Origin: JBLNDJ01 sp050261515
GTDB lineage: Bacteria; Acidobacteriota; Terriglobia; Bryobacterales; Bryobacteraceae
NCBI GenBank assembly: GCA_050261515.1
Contig: JBLNDJ010000050.1
Location: forward strand, 1-64,000
DNA: 64,000 bases
Direction of reading: 5' to 3'
Positions 17,586 to 26,168 of this stretch are shown here, piece after piece (the first letter of the stretch is position 1; each line of letters starts with the position of its first letter). The notes beneath the pieces are model-generated. The model was not told where the DNA came from. It did not search any database and saw nothing but the letters and a program-made list of their open reading frames with translations. The position numbers and the translations under genes are program-made.

Positions 17586-18814
17586 ACCGCACGGATATCA
17601 CTTCCGCCGCGCGGATGGCGCTCGCCACGATTCGCGAGCACAAGATGCGCAGCTTCCTCACCGTGCTCGGCGTGATTATCGGCACCGGGACCGTCATCGC
17701 GGTCGGCTCGGTCATCACCGGCCTGGACAAGTCCATCACCGACGTGATCCGCAGCTTCGGCCCGAACACCGTGATGGCGTTCAAGTTCAATTTCGGGTTC
17801 AATAACGTTTCGCGCGAAGAACTCATGCGCAAGCCGCTCACGCTCGAAAACGCGCGGGTCATCATGGAGCGCTGCCGCTCCTGCCAGTACGTGAGCCCGT
17901 ACCTGATCGGCGATTTCTTCACCCAGCACCGGGCCAAGTACAAGGCCAACGAGATTTACGGTCTCGAAATGGGCGGAACCGAGGAAGGCTACGCAGCCGG
18001 CGGCACCGTCATGAAGTACGGCCGGTTCATCAGCGACACGGACAACCGCCACCGCCTTCCCGTCTGCGTCATCGGCGAGGACATCCAGAAGGCGTGGTTT
18101 CCGAACACCGATCCCACCGGCAAGACGATTGAAGTGGACGGCCACCAGCTCGAAATTATCGGCGCCATGGAACGGCCCGCCGCCAACATGCCTGGCCAGG
18201 ATGACAAGCGCGTCCTGCTGCCCTACTTCACCATGAAGAAGATGTATCCGCAGTCGAAGGAGAACATGCTCATCATCATGGCCTACGAGGGCAAGGTGGC
18301 TCAGGCGATGGACGAGGTGCACGGAATCCTCAGGCAGGAGCGGCGGCTAAAGCCGAACGAGCCGGATAACTTCTTCCTTACCACGGCCGAGCAGATGATC
18401 GAGCAGTTTCGCAACATGATGGCCGTGACGGCGCTCGTGATGGTGGTGCTCAGTTCGATTGGGCTGCTCGTGGGCGGCGTCGGCGTCATGAACATCATGC
18501 TGGTGTCGGTGACCGAGCGGACCAAGGAGATCGGCGTGCGCAAAGCCGTGGGCGCGCGCAAGAGCGACATCATCGCGCAGTTCCTCACCGAAGCGGTCGT
18601 GCTGACCGGCGCGGGCGGGCTGTTCGGCATGACGCTCGGCTGGCTGCTGTCGCTGGCGGCGAGATTGGCGTTCCCATCGCTGCCGACGACGGTCCCCATT
18701 TGGGCGGCGATCCTCGGGGTGAGCGTGTCGGTGGGCGTCGGCTTGTTCTTCGGAATCTGGCCGGCCGCGAAAGCCGCCCGTTTAGACCCCGTGGACGCAC
18801 TTCGCTACGAATAG
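17582..18814 (+). CDS. ABC transporter permease, MacB/FtsX type (second of pair)
   Basis: 410 residues with the same topology as its upstream partner: N-terminal segment at RSFLTVLGVIIGTGTVIAV, a periplasmic domain, and three C-terminal segments with GLLVGGVGVMNIMLVSV and ERTKEIGVRKAVGARKSDI, the loop that contacts the ATPase. Similarity in both end regions shows that the two genes arose by duplication. The translational overlap suggests equal production. An ATPase must come from elsewhere in the genome, or the pair is an orphan. Confidence 0.9.
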   Translation: MNRTDITSAARMALATIREHKMRSFLTVLGVIIGTGTVIAVGSVITGLDKSITDVIRSFGPNTVMAFKFNFGFNNVSREELMRKPLTLENARVIMERCRSCQYVSPYLIGDFFTQHRAKYKANEIYGLEMGGTEEGYAAGGTVMKYGRFISDTDNRHRLPVCVIGEDIQKAWFPNTDPTGKTIEVDGHQLEIIGAMERPAANMPGQDDKRVLLPYFTMKKMYPQSKENMLIIMAYEGKVAQAMDEVHGILRQERRLKPNEPDNFFLTTAEQMIEQFRNMMAVTALVMVVLSSIGLLVGGVGVMNIMLVSVTERTKEIGVRKAVGARKSDIIAQFLTEAVVLTGAGGLFGMTLGWLLSLAARLAFPSLPTTVPIWAAILGVSVSVGVGLFFGIWPAAKAARLDPVDALRYE

Positions 18815-18861
18815 GCTTGCCGGAACGGGCAAATCCGGGTAGAATTCATCGTATCCAGGAA

Positions 18862-18927
18862 AGCGGAAGGGCGCTCACGCGCGTGCTCAAGCGAGGATAC
18901 TCACGTTCCCGCTCGCTCCCTTCCGCT
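18862..18927. repeat. Inverted repeat in the permease/acr3 gap
   Basis: AGCGGAAGGG (18862-18871) is repeated in perfect inverted form at 18918-18927, with 46 bases between that themselves hold short CG-rich dyads. It sits between the permease operon and the convergent end of the arsenic operon, so it may end transcription from either side; it could also be a copy of a dispersed palindromic element. Confidence 0.45.
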
Positions 18928-19010
18928 ATCTAGAAGCGGGGCAGGCCCCCAGCCTGTTGCATCCGGTTTGTGTGCCCAGCAATTCTTCGGCCATCTCGCT
19001 TCGCGCTGAA

Positions 19011-20075
19011 TTATCCGTGCACGGGATGAGCAGTTTCCGCATGTGCCGGTTCCTCCCTGCTCCATGTCCAGCGCTTCTGTAACCACAGTGCAACATTTAC
19101 CAGCGCGATGAGCGCCGGGACTTCCACCAGCGGCCCGATCACCGCCGCGAACGCGGCTCCCGACTGTATGCCGAACACCGCAACCGCCACCGCAATTGCC
19201 AGCTCGAAGTTGTTGCTTGCTGCTGTAAAGGAAAGCGTCGTCGTCCTCGCATAGTCCGCCCCGAGCCTGTGCCCCATCCAGAAGGAGACGGCGAACATCA
19301 CGGCGAAGTAAACGAGCAGCGGCACCGCAATCCGCAGCACGTCGAGCGGCAGGCGAATGATGTACTCCCCCTTGAGCGAGAACATCACGACGATCGTGAA
19401 CAGCAGCGCCACCAGCGTGAGCGGGCTGATGCGCGGGATGAAGCGCTTCTCGTACCACATCCGCCCGCGAAGCCGCAGCAGTGTGAAGCGTGTGACGATG
19501 CCGGCCAGGAATGGAACGCCGAGATAGAGGAACACGCTGCGGGCGATCTCCGCCATCGAGATATCGACCACCGAGCCCTGAAGCCCGAACCATGCCGGCA
19601 GGACGGTCACGAAGACCCACGCATATACCGAGTAGAAGAGCACCTGAAACACGGAGTTGAATGCCACGAGCCCCGCCGCATACTCCGTGTTCCCCTTCGC
19701 CAGTTCATTCCAGACGATCACCATCGCGATGCAGCGCGCCAGGCCGATCATGATCAGCCCGGCCATATACTCCGGATAGCCGCGCAGAAAAATCAACGCC
19801 AGCGCAAACATCAGCACCGGCCCGATGATCCAGTTCTGAACCAGCGAGAGGAGTAGGATCTTCCGGTTGCGGAAGACGGCGCCCATCTCCTCGTAGCGGA
19901 CCTTGGCGAGCGGCGGATACATCATGAGGATCAGGCCGGCCGCGATCGGAGTCGAGGTCGTGTGGAGCACGCCCGGAAATGCATAGCCGGCGCCCACCCC
20001 CACGGCCATCGCGGCGAAGATCCAGAGCGTGAGATAGCGGTCCAGAAATGAGAGCTTGCGGCTGACCTGATCCAC
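19011..20075 (-). CDS. acr3: Arsenite efflux transporter, ACR3 family
   Basis: 354 residues with ten predicted membrane segments. It begins with the ACR3 hallmark LSFLDRYLTLWIFAAMAVGV and carries GLARCIAMVIVWNELAKGN, whose cysteine (Cys115) matches the essential Cys of segment 4 in characterised Acr3 proteins. It exports arsenite across the inner membrane by proton exchange. Last gene of arsR-arsM-acr3, 9 bases after arsM. No arsC reductase lies in the window, so the operon as seen handles As(III) only. Confidence 0.94.
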   Translation of the reverse strand: MDQVSRKLSFLDRYLTLWIFAAMAVGVGAGYAFPGVLHTTSTPIAAGLILMMYPPLAKVRYEEMGAVFRNRKILLLSLVQNWIIGPVLMFALALIFLRGYPEYMAGLIMIGLARCIAMVIVWNELAKGNTEYAAGLVAFNSVFQVLFYSVYAWVFVTVLPAWFGLQGSVVDISMAEIARSVFLYLGVPFLAGIVTRFTLLRLRGRMWYEKRFIPRISPLTLVALLFTIVVMFSLKGEYIIRLPLDVLRIAVPLLVYFAVMFAVSFWMGHRLGADYARTTTLSFTAASNNFELAIAVAVAVFGIQSGAAFAAVIGPLVEVPALIALVNVALWLQKRWTWSREEPAHAETAHPVHG

Positions 20076-20084
20076 GATTCCCCC

Positions 20085-20900
20085 TTACGGCTTGCGCGCG
20101 CGCACGAAGGCGCTCATGAACTTACCGTCCACGAGCGGCCCGATCTTTGTGAAGTCGATTCCCTTGTCCGCGAGGAACGACAGGGCGTCCTCGGACCGGA
20201 AAATCCGGGTCGGCTCGACGCCGATGTCCGTGAACCCGGCGGCGGCGAGTTTCGCACGGTATTCGTTCTCTTCGAGGGCTCCGGCGACACAGCCGACCCA
20301 AAGCAGCACGTTTTCGCGGATTGCCCCCGGAATTTCGCCGCGCGTCACGACGTCGGAGACGGCGAAGCGTCCGCCGGGCTTCAGCACGCGGAAGGCCTCC
20401 CGCAGCACGCGGTCCTTGTCGGCCGAGAGATTGATCACGCAGTTCGAAATGATGACGTCCACCGAGTTGTCCGGCAGCGGGATGTTCTCGATCTCACCCT
20501 TGAGGAACTCGACATTCTGAACGCCGGCTTTCTTCTGGTTGTCGCGGGCGAGGGCGAGCATCTCGTCGGTCATGTCGAGGCCATAGGCCTTTCCGCCGGG
20601 CGAGACGCGTTTGGCCGAAAGCAGCACGTCGATGCCGCCGCCGCTTCCGAGGTCGAGCACTGTTTCGCCCGGCTTGAGTTCCGCGAGCGCTGTGGGATTG
20701 CCGCAGCCGAGCGAAGCCAGCACGGCCGCTTCCGGCAGTTCGTTCTTCTGAAGTTGATCGTAGAGGTCCGACGTGATCGGATCTGCGCCGGAACAGCACG
20801 ATGACGGACTGCTGCCGCAGCAGGCGTTCCCTTGGCCCGAAACAACTCGCAGAGCTGCCTGCCCGTATTTTTCCTTCACCACGTCTTTGATGCCGCTCAT
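20085..20900 (-). CDS. arsM: Arsenite S-adenosylmethionine methyltransferase
   Basis: 271 residues from the ATG preceded by AGGAGACAAA; an upstream ATG in frame lacks that site. The SAM-binding motif is VLDLGSGGGIDVLLSA. The three cysteines that bind trivalent arsenic in the family are present as Cys66 (SLGCGNP), Cys154 (SNCVIN) and Cys204 (WVGCVAG). Two more pairs near the N-terminus (Cys27/28 and Cys35/36) are common in bacterial ArsM. The enzyme methylates As(III) to volatile methylarsenicals. The gene lies 8 bases after arsR. Confidence 0.95.
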   Translation of the reverse strand: MSGIKDVVKEKYGQAALRVVSGQGNACCGSSPSSCCSGADPITSDLYDQLQKNELPEAAVLASLGCGNPTALAELKPGETVLDLGSGGGIDVLLSAKRVSPGGKAYGLDMTDEMLALARDNQKKAGVQNVEFLKGEIENIPLPDNSVDVIISNCVINLSADKDRVLREAFRVLKPGGRFAVSDVVTRGEIPGAIRENVLLWVGCVAGALEENEYRAKLAAAGFTDIGVEPTRIFRSEDALSFLADKGIDFTKIGPLVDGKFMSAFVRARKP

Positions 20901-20908
20901 TTTGTCTC

Positions 20909-21247
20909 CTATTTGCAGCAAACGATTTTCTGAGAGTCAACGGCCTTGTTGCGCGTGCAACACTCGGCGAACAGGAACCCGAGCAGTTCTTCGAGCGCCG
21001 CCGTATTCGCCGTGTACCGCAAAAAAGTGCCTTCCCGCCGGACAGCGATGAGATCTTCGTTTTTGAGTTTGTCGAGATGGTGCGACAGCGTGCTGCCCGT
21101 CACGTCCAGTTCGGCGCCGATGTCGCCGGCGACCATTCCCTGTGGATGCGACCACAGCAGCAGCCGCAAAATGCGGAGCCGCGGCTCGCTGCCCATGGCC
21201 GCAAACATGTCCGCATACCGCGAGACGTCCTGCTGTCGCGCTTTCAT
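20909..21247 (-). CDS. arsR: ArsR-family arsenic-responsive repressor
   Basis: 112 residues: a winged helix-turn-helix with MGSEPRLRILRLLL, the recognition region DVTGSTLSHHLDKLKNEDLI and a wing at VRREGTFLRYT. The metal-site motif of plasmid R773 ArsR (ELCVCDL) is absent. Instead cysteines cluster at the C-terminus (Cys96, Cys97, Cys110, Cys111), as in the Acidithiobacillus type, where a vicinal pair plus a third Cys bind As(III). The start codon touches the operator and no ribosome site precedes it, so the message is probably leaderless. It represses its own operon with arsM and acr3. Confidence 0.93.
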   Translation of the reverse strand: MKARQQDVSRYADMFAAMGSEPRLRILRLLLWSHPQGMVAGDIGAELDVTGSTLSHHLDKLKNEDLIAVRREGTFLRYTANTAALEELLGFLFAECCTRNKAVDSQKIVCCK

Positions 21248-21268
21248 ATTTCTACAATAATCGAAATA
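21247..21268. promoter_or_regulatory. ArsR operator, TATTTC-N10-GAAATA
   Basis: A perfect 6-bp dyad with 10-base spacing covers the whole -10 hexamer and reaches the first base of the arsR start codon. Size and position fit ArsR-family operators, which block RNA polymerase until arsenite releases the repressor. Confidence 0.78.
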
Positions 21269-21282
21269 GCGGAGGCTGTCAA
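21254..21282 (-). promoter_or_regulatory. Sigma-70-type promoter of the ars operon
   Basis: On the reverse strand TTGACA (21282-21277) is followed after exactly 17 bases by TATTGT (21259-21254). Transcription should start 6-7 bases further on, at or next to the A of the arsR start codon at 21247. Confidence 0.8.
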
Positions 21283-21328
21283 CGGGCGATTCGGGCTTTG
21301 CTGATAACGGACGGCTGATGACTATTTG

Positions 21329-22609
21329 CTACCACAGCTTCTTGAAGACGTCGAGCGCCTGTTGCAGCATATCGAGCGTTTGCGCCGCGGTGGCGCACAG
21401 GCGCAGGCGCGCCGTGCCCTGCGGCACGGCCGGGAACATGATGGGCGTGGCGAGAATGCCGTTTTCCCTCAGGTTGCCCGCCAGCATCGCAGCCGTGGGC
21501 TCGTCCTTGAGGATCACCGGTACGATCGGCGTTTCCGACATCCCGGTGTCGTATCCGAGGTCCTGCAAGCCGTTGCGCAGGAAGTCGCCGTTGCGCTTCA
21601 GGCGCGCCACGCGCTCGGGCTCGCTCTTCAGAATAGCGATGGTCGCGCGCACCGCCGCGGCCGCCGCCGGGCAGAGCGCCGCCGAGAAGATGAACGGCCC
21701 GGCCGCGTGTTGCAGGTAAATCCCGAGTTCCTGCGAAACCGCGACGAAGCCACCGCTCGACGGGATCGCCTTGGCGAGCGATCCGGTCCAGATATCGACC
21801 TCCGTCGCAGCTATGCCGAAGTGCTCGTCGGTGCCGCGGCCGTGCGTGCCGAGCACGCCGGTCGAGTGCGACTCGTCCACCATCAGGAAGCAGCCGTATT
21901 CCTTCTTGATCGCGATCAGTTCCGGCAGCCGGCAGATGTCCCCATCCATCGAAAACACGCCGTCGGCGATGATGAGCGTGCGGTTCGCCTCCGGCCCATT
22001 GGCAAGCTCGTGCCGCAGCGAGTCCGGGTCGTTGTGGCGGAAGCGCTGGATCTGCACGCCCGCCAGGCGGCATGCGTCCACCAGGCTGCGATGCGCGAGC
22101 GCGTCGAGAATCACGCGGTCCTGCGGCATCAGCAGCGCCGAGACCACGGCCATGTTGGCGATGTATCCCGAGTTGAACGTGATCGCTTCGGCCGTGCCCT
22201 TGAACGCGGCCAGTTCCTTCTCCATCTCGCGATGCAGGTCCACGGTGCCGGTGAGCATGCGCACGCCGCCGGTGCCGGTCCCGTACTTCCGCACCGCTTC
22301 AATTGCGGCCTCGTCCACGCGCGGATCGCCGATCAGCCCGAGATAGTCGTAGGAGGAGAGCATCAGCATTTCCCGCCCCTCGGCCTTCACGCGCGGGCCC
22401 GAGCGCGTCTCGAGCGCGATCTGGAACGGGTACAGGCCGGCCTGGCAGGCTTTCGCCATCGTGTCGAAGACGCGGCGCGCGCGCGCGTCGATCAGGCCGT
22501 CCTTCCTGTAGGTGCGGTTCGCGCCGGCGGCGAAGAAGCCGTTGAACAGGCCACCAGAAGAAGTTTTGAAAGTTGAAGTGCGGGTCAGAAGCCTAAGTTT
22601 CTCTATCAT
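21329..22609 (-). CDS. PLP-dependent alpha-oxoamine-synthase-like enzyme (KBL/BioF family)
   Basis: 426 residues. The fold-type I PLP signature is complete: GGVRMLTGTVDLHREMEKEL, DESHSTGVLGTHGRG with Asp245 and His248 for the cofactor, and TGSLAKAIPSSGG with Lys280 as the Schiff-base residue. This is the family of 2-amino-3-ketobutyrate CoA ligase, BioF and serine palmitoyltransferase, which condense an amino acid with an acyl-CoA. No kbl/tdh or bio neighbour is present, so the substrate is open; an extra N-terminal region of about 50 residues favours neither. An alternative in-frame ATG lies at 22642. It diverges from the sensor kinase. Confidence 0.85.
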   Translation of the reverse strand: MIEKLRLLTRTSTFKTSSGGLFNGFFAAGANRTYRKDGLIDARARRVFDTMAKACQAGLYPFQIALETRSGPRVKAEGREMLMLSSYDYLGLIGDPRVDEAAIEAVRKYGTGTGGVRMLTGTVDLHREMEKELAAFKGTAEAITFNSGYIANMAVVSALLMPQDRVILDALAHRSLVDACRLAGVQIQRFRHNDPDSLRHELANGPEANRTLIIADGVFSMDGDICRLPELIAIKKEYGCFLMVDESHSTGVLGTHGRGTDEHFGIAATEVDIWTGSLAKAIPSSGGFVAVSQELGIYLQHAAGPFIFSAALCPAAAAAVRATIAILKSEPERVARLKRNGDFLRNGLQDLGYDTGMSETPIVPVILKDEPTAAMLAGNLRENGILATPIMFPAVPQGTARLRLCATAAQTLDMLQQALDVFKKLW

Positions 22610-22791
22610 TCGAAAGCCGCCGGGATCAACACAGTCTAGCATCAGGAGTGAGGGACCGCATACACCGAATGATTGAGCGCTGTTAACGAGCGCCTCCGGG
22701 TTAGAATTGTGGCGGGGGGGACGGATGCAGCCTTTGCGGCCTTGGCGGGACGGGCACGGCTCCGCGGAGCTGCCCGGAAGCGCCTGAGCCG

Positions 22792-24255
22792 ATGCTCGAA
22801 CGCCGGATCATTGAATTTTCCCGCGACGCGATCATCATCGCGGATACCTCGCGCGTCGTCAGGAGCTGGAACGCCGCGGCCGAGAAGCTCTACGGCATCC
22901 CGCGCGAGCGGGCTATCGGCAGGACGACGTACTCGCTGATCGGAATGCCGAACGCCGCCGCCGTCGATGCGGCCCTCAGACGCGAGGGCCGCTGGGACGG
23001 CCAGCTGATCCGCAGGCGGGCCGACGGCTCCGAGATCCCGGTCGAGAGCCGCCAGTGGATCGTTCGCGAGCCCGGCGAGCCGCCGGTGATCCTCGAAATC
23101 GACAGCGAGATCCGCGCGCGCAATCACAACGAGGTTGAAATGCACGCGTTTCTGGACAACAGCCCGGCCATCGCCTGGATGAAAGACGAAGACGGCCGCA
23201 TCGCGTATCTGAGCAAGTCCTACGAGCGCGAGTTCGCCGTGCGCCTCGAGGACTGGCGCGGCAAGACGGATTTCGAACTTTGGCCGCCGGAGATCGCCGC
23301 CCAATTCCGCAAGAACGACCTCGAGGTGCTGGCCGGCGGCAAGCCCATCGAGGTCGTCGAAGAAAGCTTCCGGCCGGGCGGCGAGCGGCGCTACTGGATG
23401 AACGTCAAGTTTCCGTTTTCGGACCCGTCCGGCAAACGCTACGTGGGCGGAGTCGGGGTGGACGTCACCTCGCAGAAGTGTCTGGAAGAACGCATCGGGG
23501 AGGCGCAAAGACTGGAAAGCCTCGGCGTGCTGGCGGGGGGGATCGCCCACACGTTCAACAATCTGCTCACAGTGGTGCTCGGCAACGCGAGCCTGGCGAA
23601 GGACGTCTGCCCGTCCTCCCAGGAACTGGACGCCATCCTGGCCGCGGCTGAGCGCGCCGCGGAGCTCACGCGCCAGCTGACGGCGTATGCGGGAGCGGAG
23701 CGCAGTTCGCCGCGCGAGCTCCGCCTGTCCAACCTCGCCGCCGAAATCACCGAACTGCTGCGCGCCTCGGTTCCGCCGAACGTGGAACTGCAATTGCACC
23801 TCGCGGCCGATCCCTACTGCGTCGTGGCCGACCCCGCGCAGATCCAGCAGATCCTGGTCAGCCTGGTGACCAACGCGGCCGAGGCGATCGAGCCCCCGCG
23901 GACCGGCGTCATCACCGTGAAGAACGGAGTGCGCCATCTCGCCGCGTCCCAGCATGGACTCCAACCCGGAAACTACGTGACGATCGCCGTGAGCGATACC
24001 GGCCGCGGCATGAGCGCGGAAACCGTCGCGCGCGTCTTCGATCCGTTCTTCACGACCAAGTTCGCCGGCCGCGGACTCGGCCTGGCGGCCGTGGCGGGCA
24101 TCGTACGCACGCTCGGCGGTGCGATCGCCGTCGAGAGCGCCGAGGGGCAGGGCAGCACGTTCACCGTCCTGTTGCCCGCGCTTCCGCCCGAACACGCCTG
24201 CGAGCCGCCGCGCCCTGCCGCCGGCACGCTGCCGCAGGTTACCATGACGGAATGA
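22792..24255 (+). CDS. Soluble PAS-domain sensor histidine kinase
   Basis: 487 residues without membrane segments: PAS domain 1 (about 1-105), PAS domain 2 (about 115-230, FLDNSPAIAWMKDEDGRIAY), a phosphoacceptor helix with His253 in GGIAHTFNNLLTVV, and an ATPase domain with N361 (N-box), DTGRGM (402-407) and the GRGLGLA lid. The order matches hybrid-like NtrB/PAS kinases, but no receiver domain or response regulator lies here, so it is an orphan in this window. Its stop overlaps the next gene by 4 bp (ATGA). Confidence 0.9.
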   Translation: MLERRIIEFSRDAIIIADTSRVVRSWNAAAEKLYGIPRERAIGRTTYSLIGMPNAAAVDAALRREGRWDGQLIRRRADGSEIPVESRQWIVREPGEPPVILEIDSEIRARNHNEVEMHAFLDNSPAIAWMKDEDGRIAYLSKSYEREFAVRLEDWRGKTDFELWPPEIAAQFRKNDLEVLAGGKPIEVVEESFRPGGERRYWMNVKFPFSDPSGKRYVGGVGVDVTSQKCLEERIGEAQRLESLGVLAGGIAHTFNNLLTVVLGNASLAKDVCPSSQELDAILAAAERAAELTRQLTAYAGAERSSPRELRLSNLAAEITELLRASVPPNVELQLHLAADPYCVVADPAQIQQILVSLVTNAAEAIEPPRTGVITVKNGVRHLAASQHGLQPGNYVTIAVSDTGRGMSAETVARVFDPFFTTKFAGRGLGLAAVAGIVRTLGGAIAVESAEGQGSTFTVLLPALPPEHACEPPRPAAGTLPQVTMTE

Positions 24256-24872
24256 GGCTTGCTGTCGCGGCCGCCCTGGCCGCCCTAACGCTCTGCGCCG
24301 CCGGAACGCTCGATGTTTTCGACCTGCACTGGAGCGTTCCTGACGCCGCGGACTGGAAGATCGATCGCGAGGACAGCGTTCCCGTGCTGCGTTTGCTGAA
24401 GGCCCGCGAACCGCTTCCCGGCCCGCGCCGCCCCATCCAGTTCGCGGTTGCCGAAACGCCGGCCTACCGCCGCCTCACGATCGAAGCCGACGCCATGCCG
24501 CTCGGCGAAGGGCTGATGGTCGTCTTCGCTTACCGCGACGCGGCGCACTTCAATTACGCGCACCTGGCCACCAACACCGGGGTCCAGTTCCCGGTCCACA
24601 ACGGCATCATGCACGTCTATGGCGGCGAGCGCGTGCGCATCAGTCCGGAGAGCGGCCCGCCCGCCTTCACCGCCAGCGGGCGCTGGCATCACGTGAAGCT
24701 CGAGCACGACGCCGCGACCGGAGCCGTCTCGGTGACCGTGGACGGCCGCGCGAACCCGGCGCTCAGCGCGGTGGACCGCAGCCTCGGCGCGGGCAAGATC
24801 GGCCTCGGCTCCTTCGATGAGACGGGCGCTTTCAAGAACGTGAAAATCGGGGTGGAGGGTTCCGGCTCCTAG
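24252..24872 (+). CDS. Secreted LamG/DUF1080-like beta-sandwich protein
   Basis: 206 residues with a signal peptide (LAVAAALAALTLCAAG) and one concanavalin-like domain, suggested by WKIDREDSVPVLRLLK, FAYRDAAHFNYAHLA, GRWHHVKLEHDAATGAVSV and the ending GKIGLGSFDETGAFKNVKI, the usual last strands of 3-keto-disaccharide-hydrolase (DUF1080) and LamG domains. These bind or cleave carbohydrate outside the cell. Translationally coupled to the kinase upstream and 4 bases before the MFS gene, so the three may form one operon. Confidence 0.75.
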   Translation: MRLAVAAALAALTLCAAGTLDVFDLHWSVPDAADWKIDREDSVPVLRLLKAREPLPGPRRPIQFAVAETPAYRRLTIEADAMPLGEGLMVVFAYRDAAHFNYAHLATNTGVQFPVHNGIMHVYGGERVRISPESGPPAFTASGRWHHVKLEHDAATGAVSVTVDGRANPALSAVDRSLGAGKIGLGSFDETGAFKNVKIGVEGSGS

Positions 24873-24876
24873 CGGT

Positions 24877-26106
24877 ATGCAGGAAACCGCCTCCTCCGGC
24901 CGGATCGCCTTCCGGTACGCCAATTTCCGCTACTTCGTGACGGCGCGCCTGGTGACGGTCGGCGTCTCCGAGATGCAGGCCGTGGCCGTCGCCTGGCAGG
25001 TCTACGCGCTCACCCACCGCGCGTTCGATCTCGGCCTGGTAGGGCTCGCGCAGTTCCTTCCCGGAATCGTGCTGTTCCTGGTTTCGGGGCACGCGGCCGA
25101 CCGCATCCCGAGGCGGCGCATCCTACTGGTCTGCTTCGCCGGTTTCTCGCTCTGCTCGCTGCTGCTGCTTGCCTTCGCGCTCCGCGGCATCACTTCCGTG
25201 TATCCGATTTACGCTGTGCTGCTGCTCAACGGGGCCGTGCGCGCCTTCAATGGCCCGGCGGGCGAGGCACTGCTTCCGCTGCTCGTCCCCGAGGAACACT
25301 TTCCGAACGCGGTTGCGTGGAGCGCCTCCACCTACCAGGCCGCGACGATTCTCGGTCCGGTGGCGGGCGGTGTGCTCTACGGCCTCACGGACAGCCCCGT
25401 GCCCGTCTATGCCGGTGCGGCGGCGGGTTACCTGGTTGCGCTGGCACTCGTTTCGGCGCTGCGCGTGCGCGCCGTCGAGCGCCCGCGCGAGAACGCCTCG
25501 CCCGGCCTGGTGCTCGAAGGCCTGCGATATATCTGGCGGAACAAGCTGATCCTCGGCACGATCTCGCTCGATCTGTTCGCCGTGCTGCTCGGGGGCGCAG
25601 TGGCGCTGCTGCCCGTCTTCGCGCGCGAGATTCTCAAAGCGGGCGCCTATGGGCTCGGACTGCTCCGCAGCGCGCCGGGCGTGGGCGCCTTGCTCACGGC
25701 GATCGCCGTAGCTCACTGGCCGATGCGCCGCCGCGCGGGGGCGGCCATGCTGTGGTGCGTGTTCGGTTTCGGCGTCTGCACGGTGCTCTTTGGGGTTTCG
25801 CACAGCTTGTGGCTGTCGCTAGCAGTGCTGCTGCTTTCGGGCGCGTTCGACATGGTGAGCGTCATCGTGCGCCACACCCTCATCCAACTCGCCACGCCGG
25901 ACGACATGCGGGGCCGCGTCAGCGCGGTCAACATGGTCTTCATCGGCGCGTCGAACGAAGTTGGACAGTTCGAATCGGGCGTCATGGCGCAGTGGTTGGG
26001 CGCCGTCCCGGCCGTGATCCTGGGCGGCCTCGGGACCATGGCGATCGTCCTCGCCTGGACGCGCCTGTTCCCCTCGCTGCGGCGGGTAGATAAGCTCACG
26101 ACATAA
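24877..26106 (+). CDS. MFS transporter, EntS-like (MFS_3 family)
   Basis: 409 residues with about eleven or twelve hydrophobic segments. FRYFVTARLVTVGVSEMQAV at the N-terminus, the loop SGHAADRIPRRRILL (A-motif) and MRGRVSAVNMVFIGASNEVG in the second half are typical of the MFS_3 group that includes the enterobactin exporter EntS. The transported compound is unknown; no siderophore genes are nearby. It follows the LamG-like gene by 4 bases. Confidence 0.87.
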   Translation: MQETASSGRIAFRYANFRYFVTARLVTVGVSEMQAVAVAWQVYALTHRAFDLGLVGLAQFLPGIVLFLVSGHAADRIPRRRILLVCFAGFSLCSLLLLAFALRGITSVYPIYAVLLLNGAVRAFNGPAGEALLPLLVPEEHFPNAVAWSASTYQAATILGPVAGGVLYGLTDSPVPVYAGAAAGYLVALALVSALRVRAVERPRENASPGLVLEGLRYIWRNKLILGTISLDLFAVLLGGAVALLPVFAREILKAGAYGLGLLRSAPGVGALLTAIAVAHWPMRRRAGAAMLWCVFGFGVCTVLFGVSHSLWLSLAVLLLSGAFDMVSVIVRHTLIQLATPDDMRGRVSAVNMVFIGASNEVGQFESGVMAQWLGAVPAVILGGLGTMAIVLAWTRLFPSLRRVDKLTT

Positions 26107-26168
26107 CCGGATTTGCCCCGCTTTCACGCCCTACGGTACGATTGACGCAAGAACAGGGGGGTGTTCGA

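Noticed and set aside
26142..26168. Longer Ku start
   Set aside because: The nine extra residues carry no motif, while the ATG at 26169 gives the family's invariant N-terminus.
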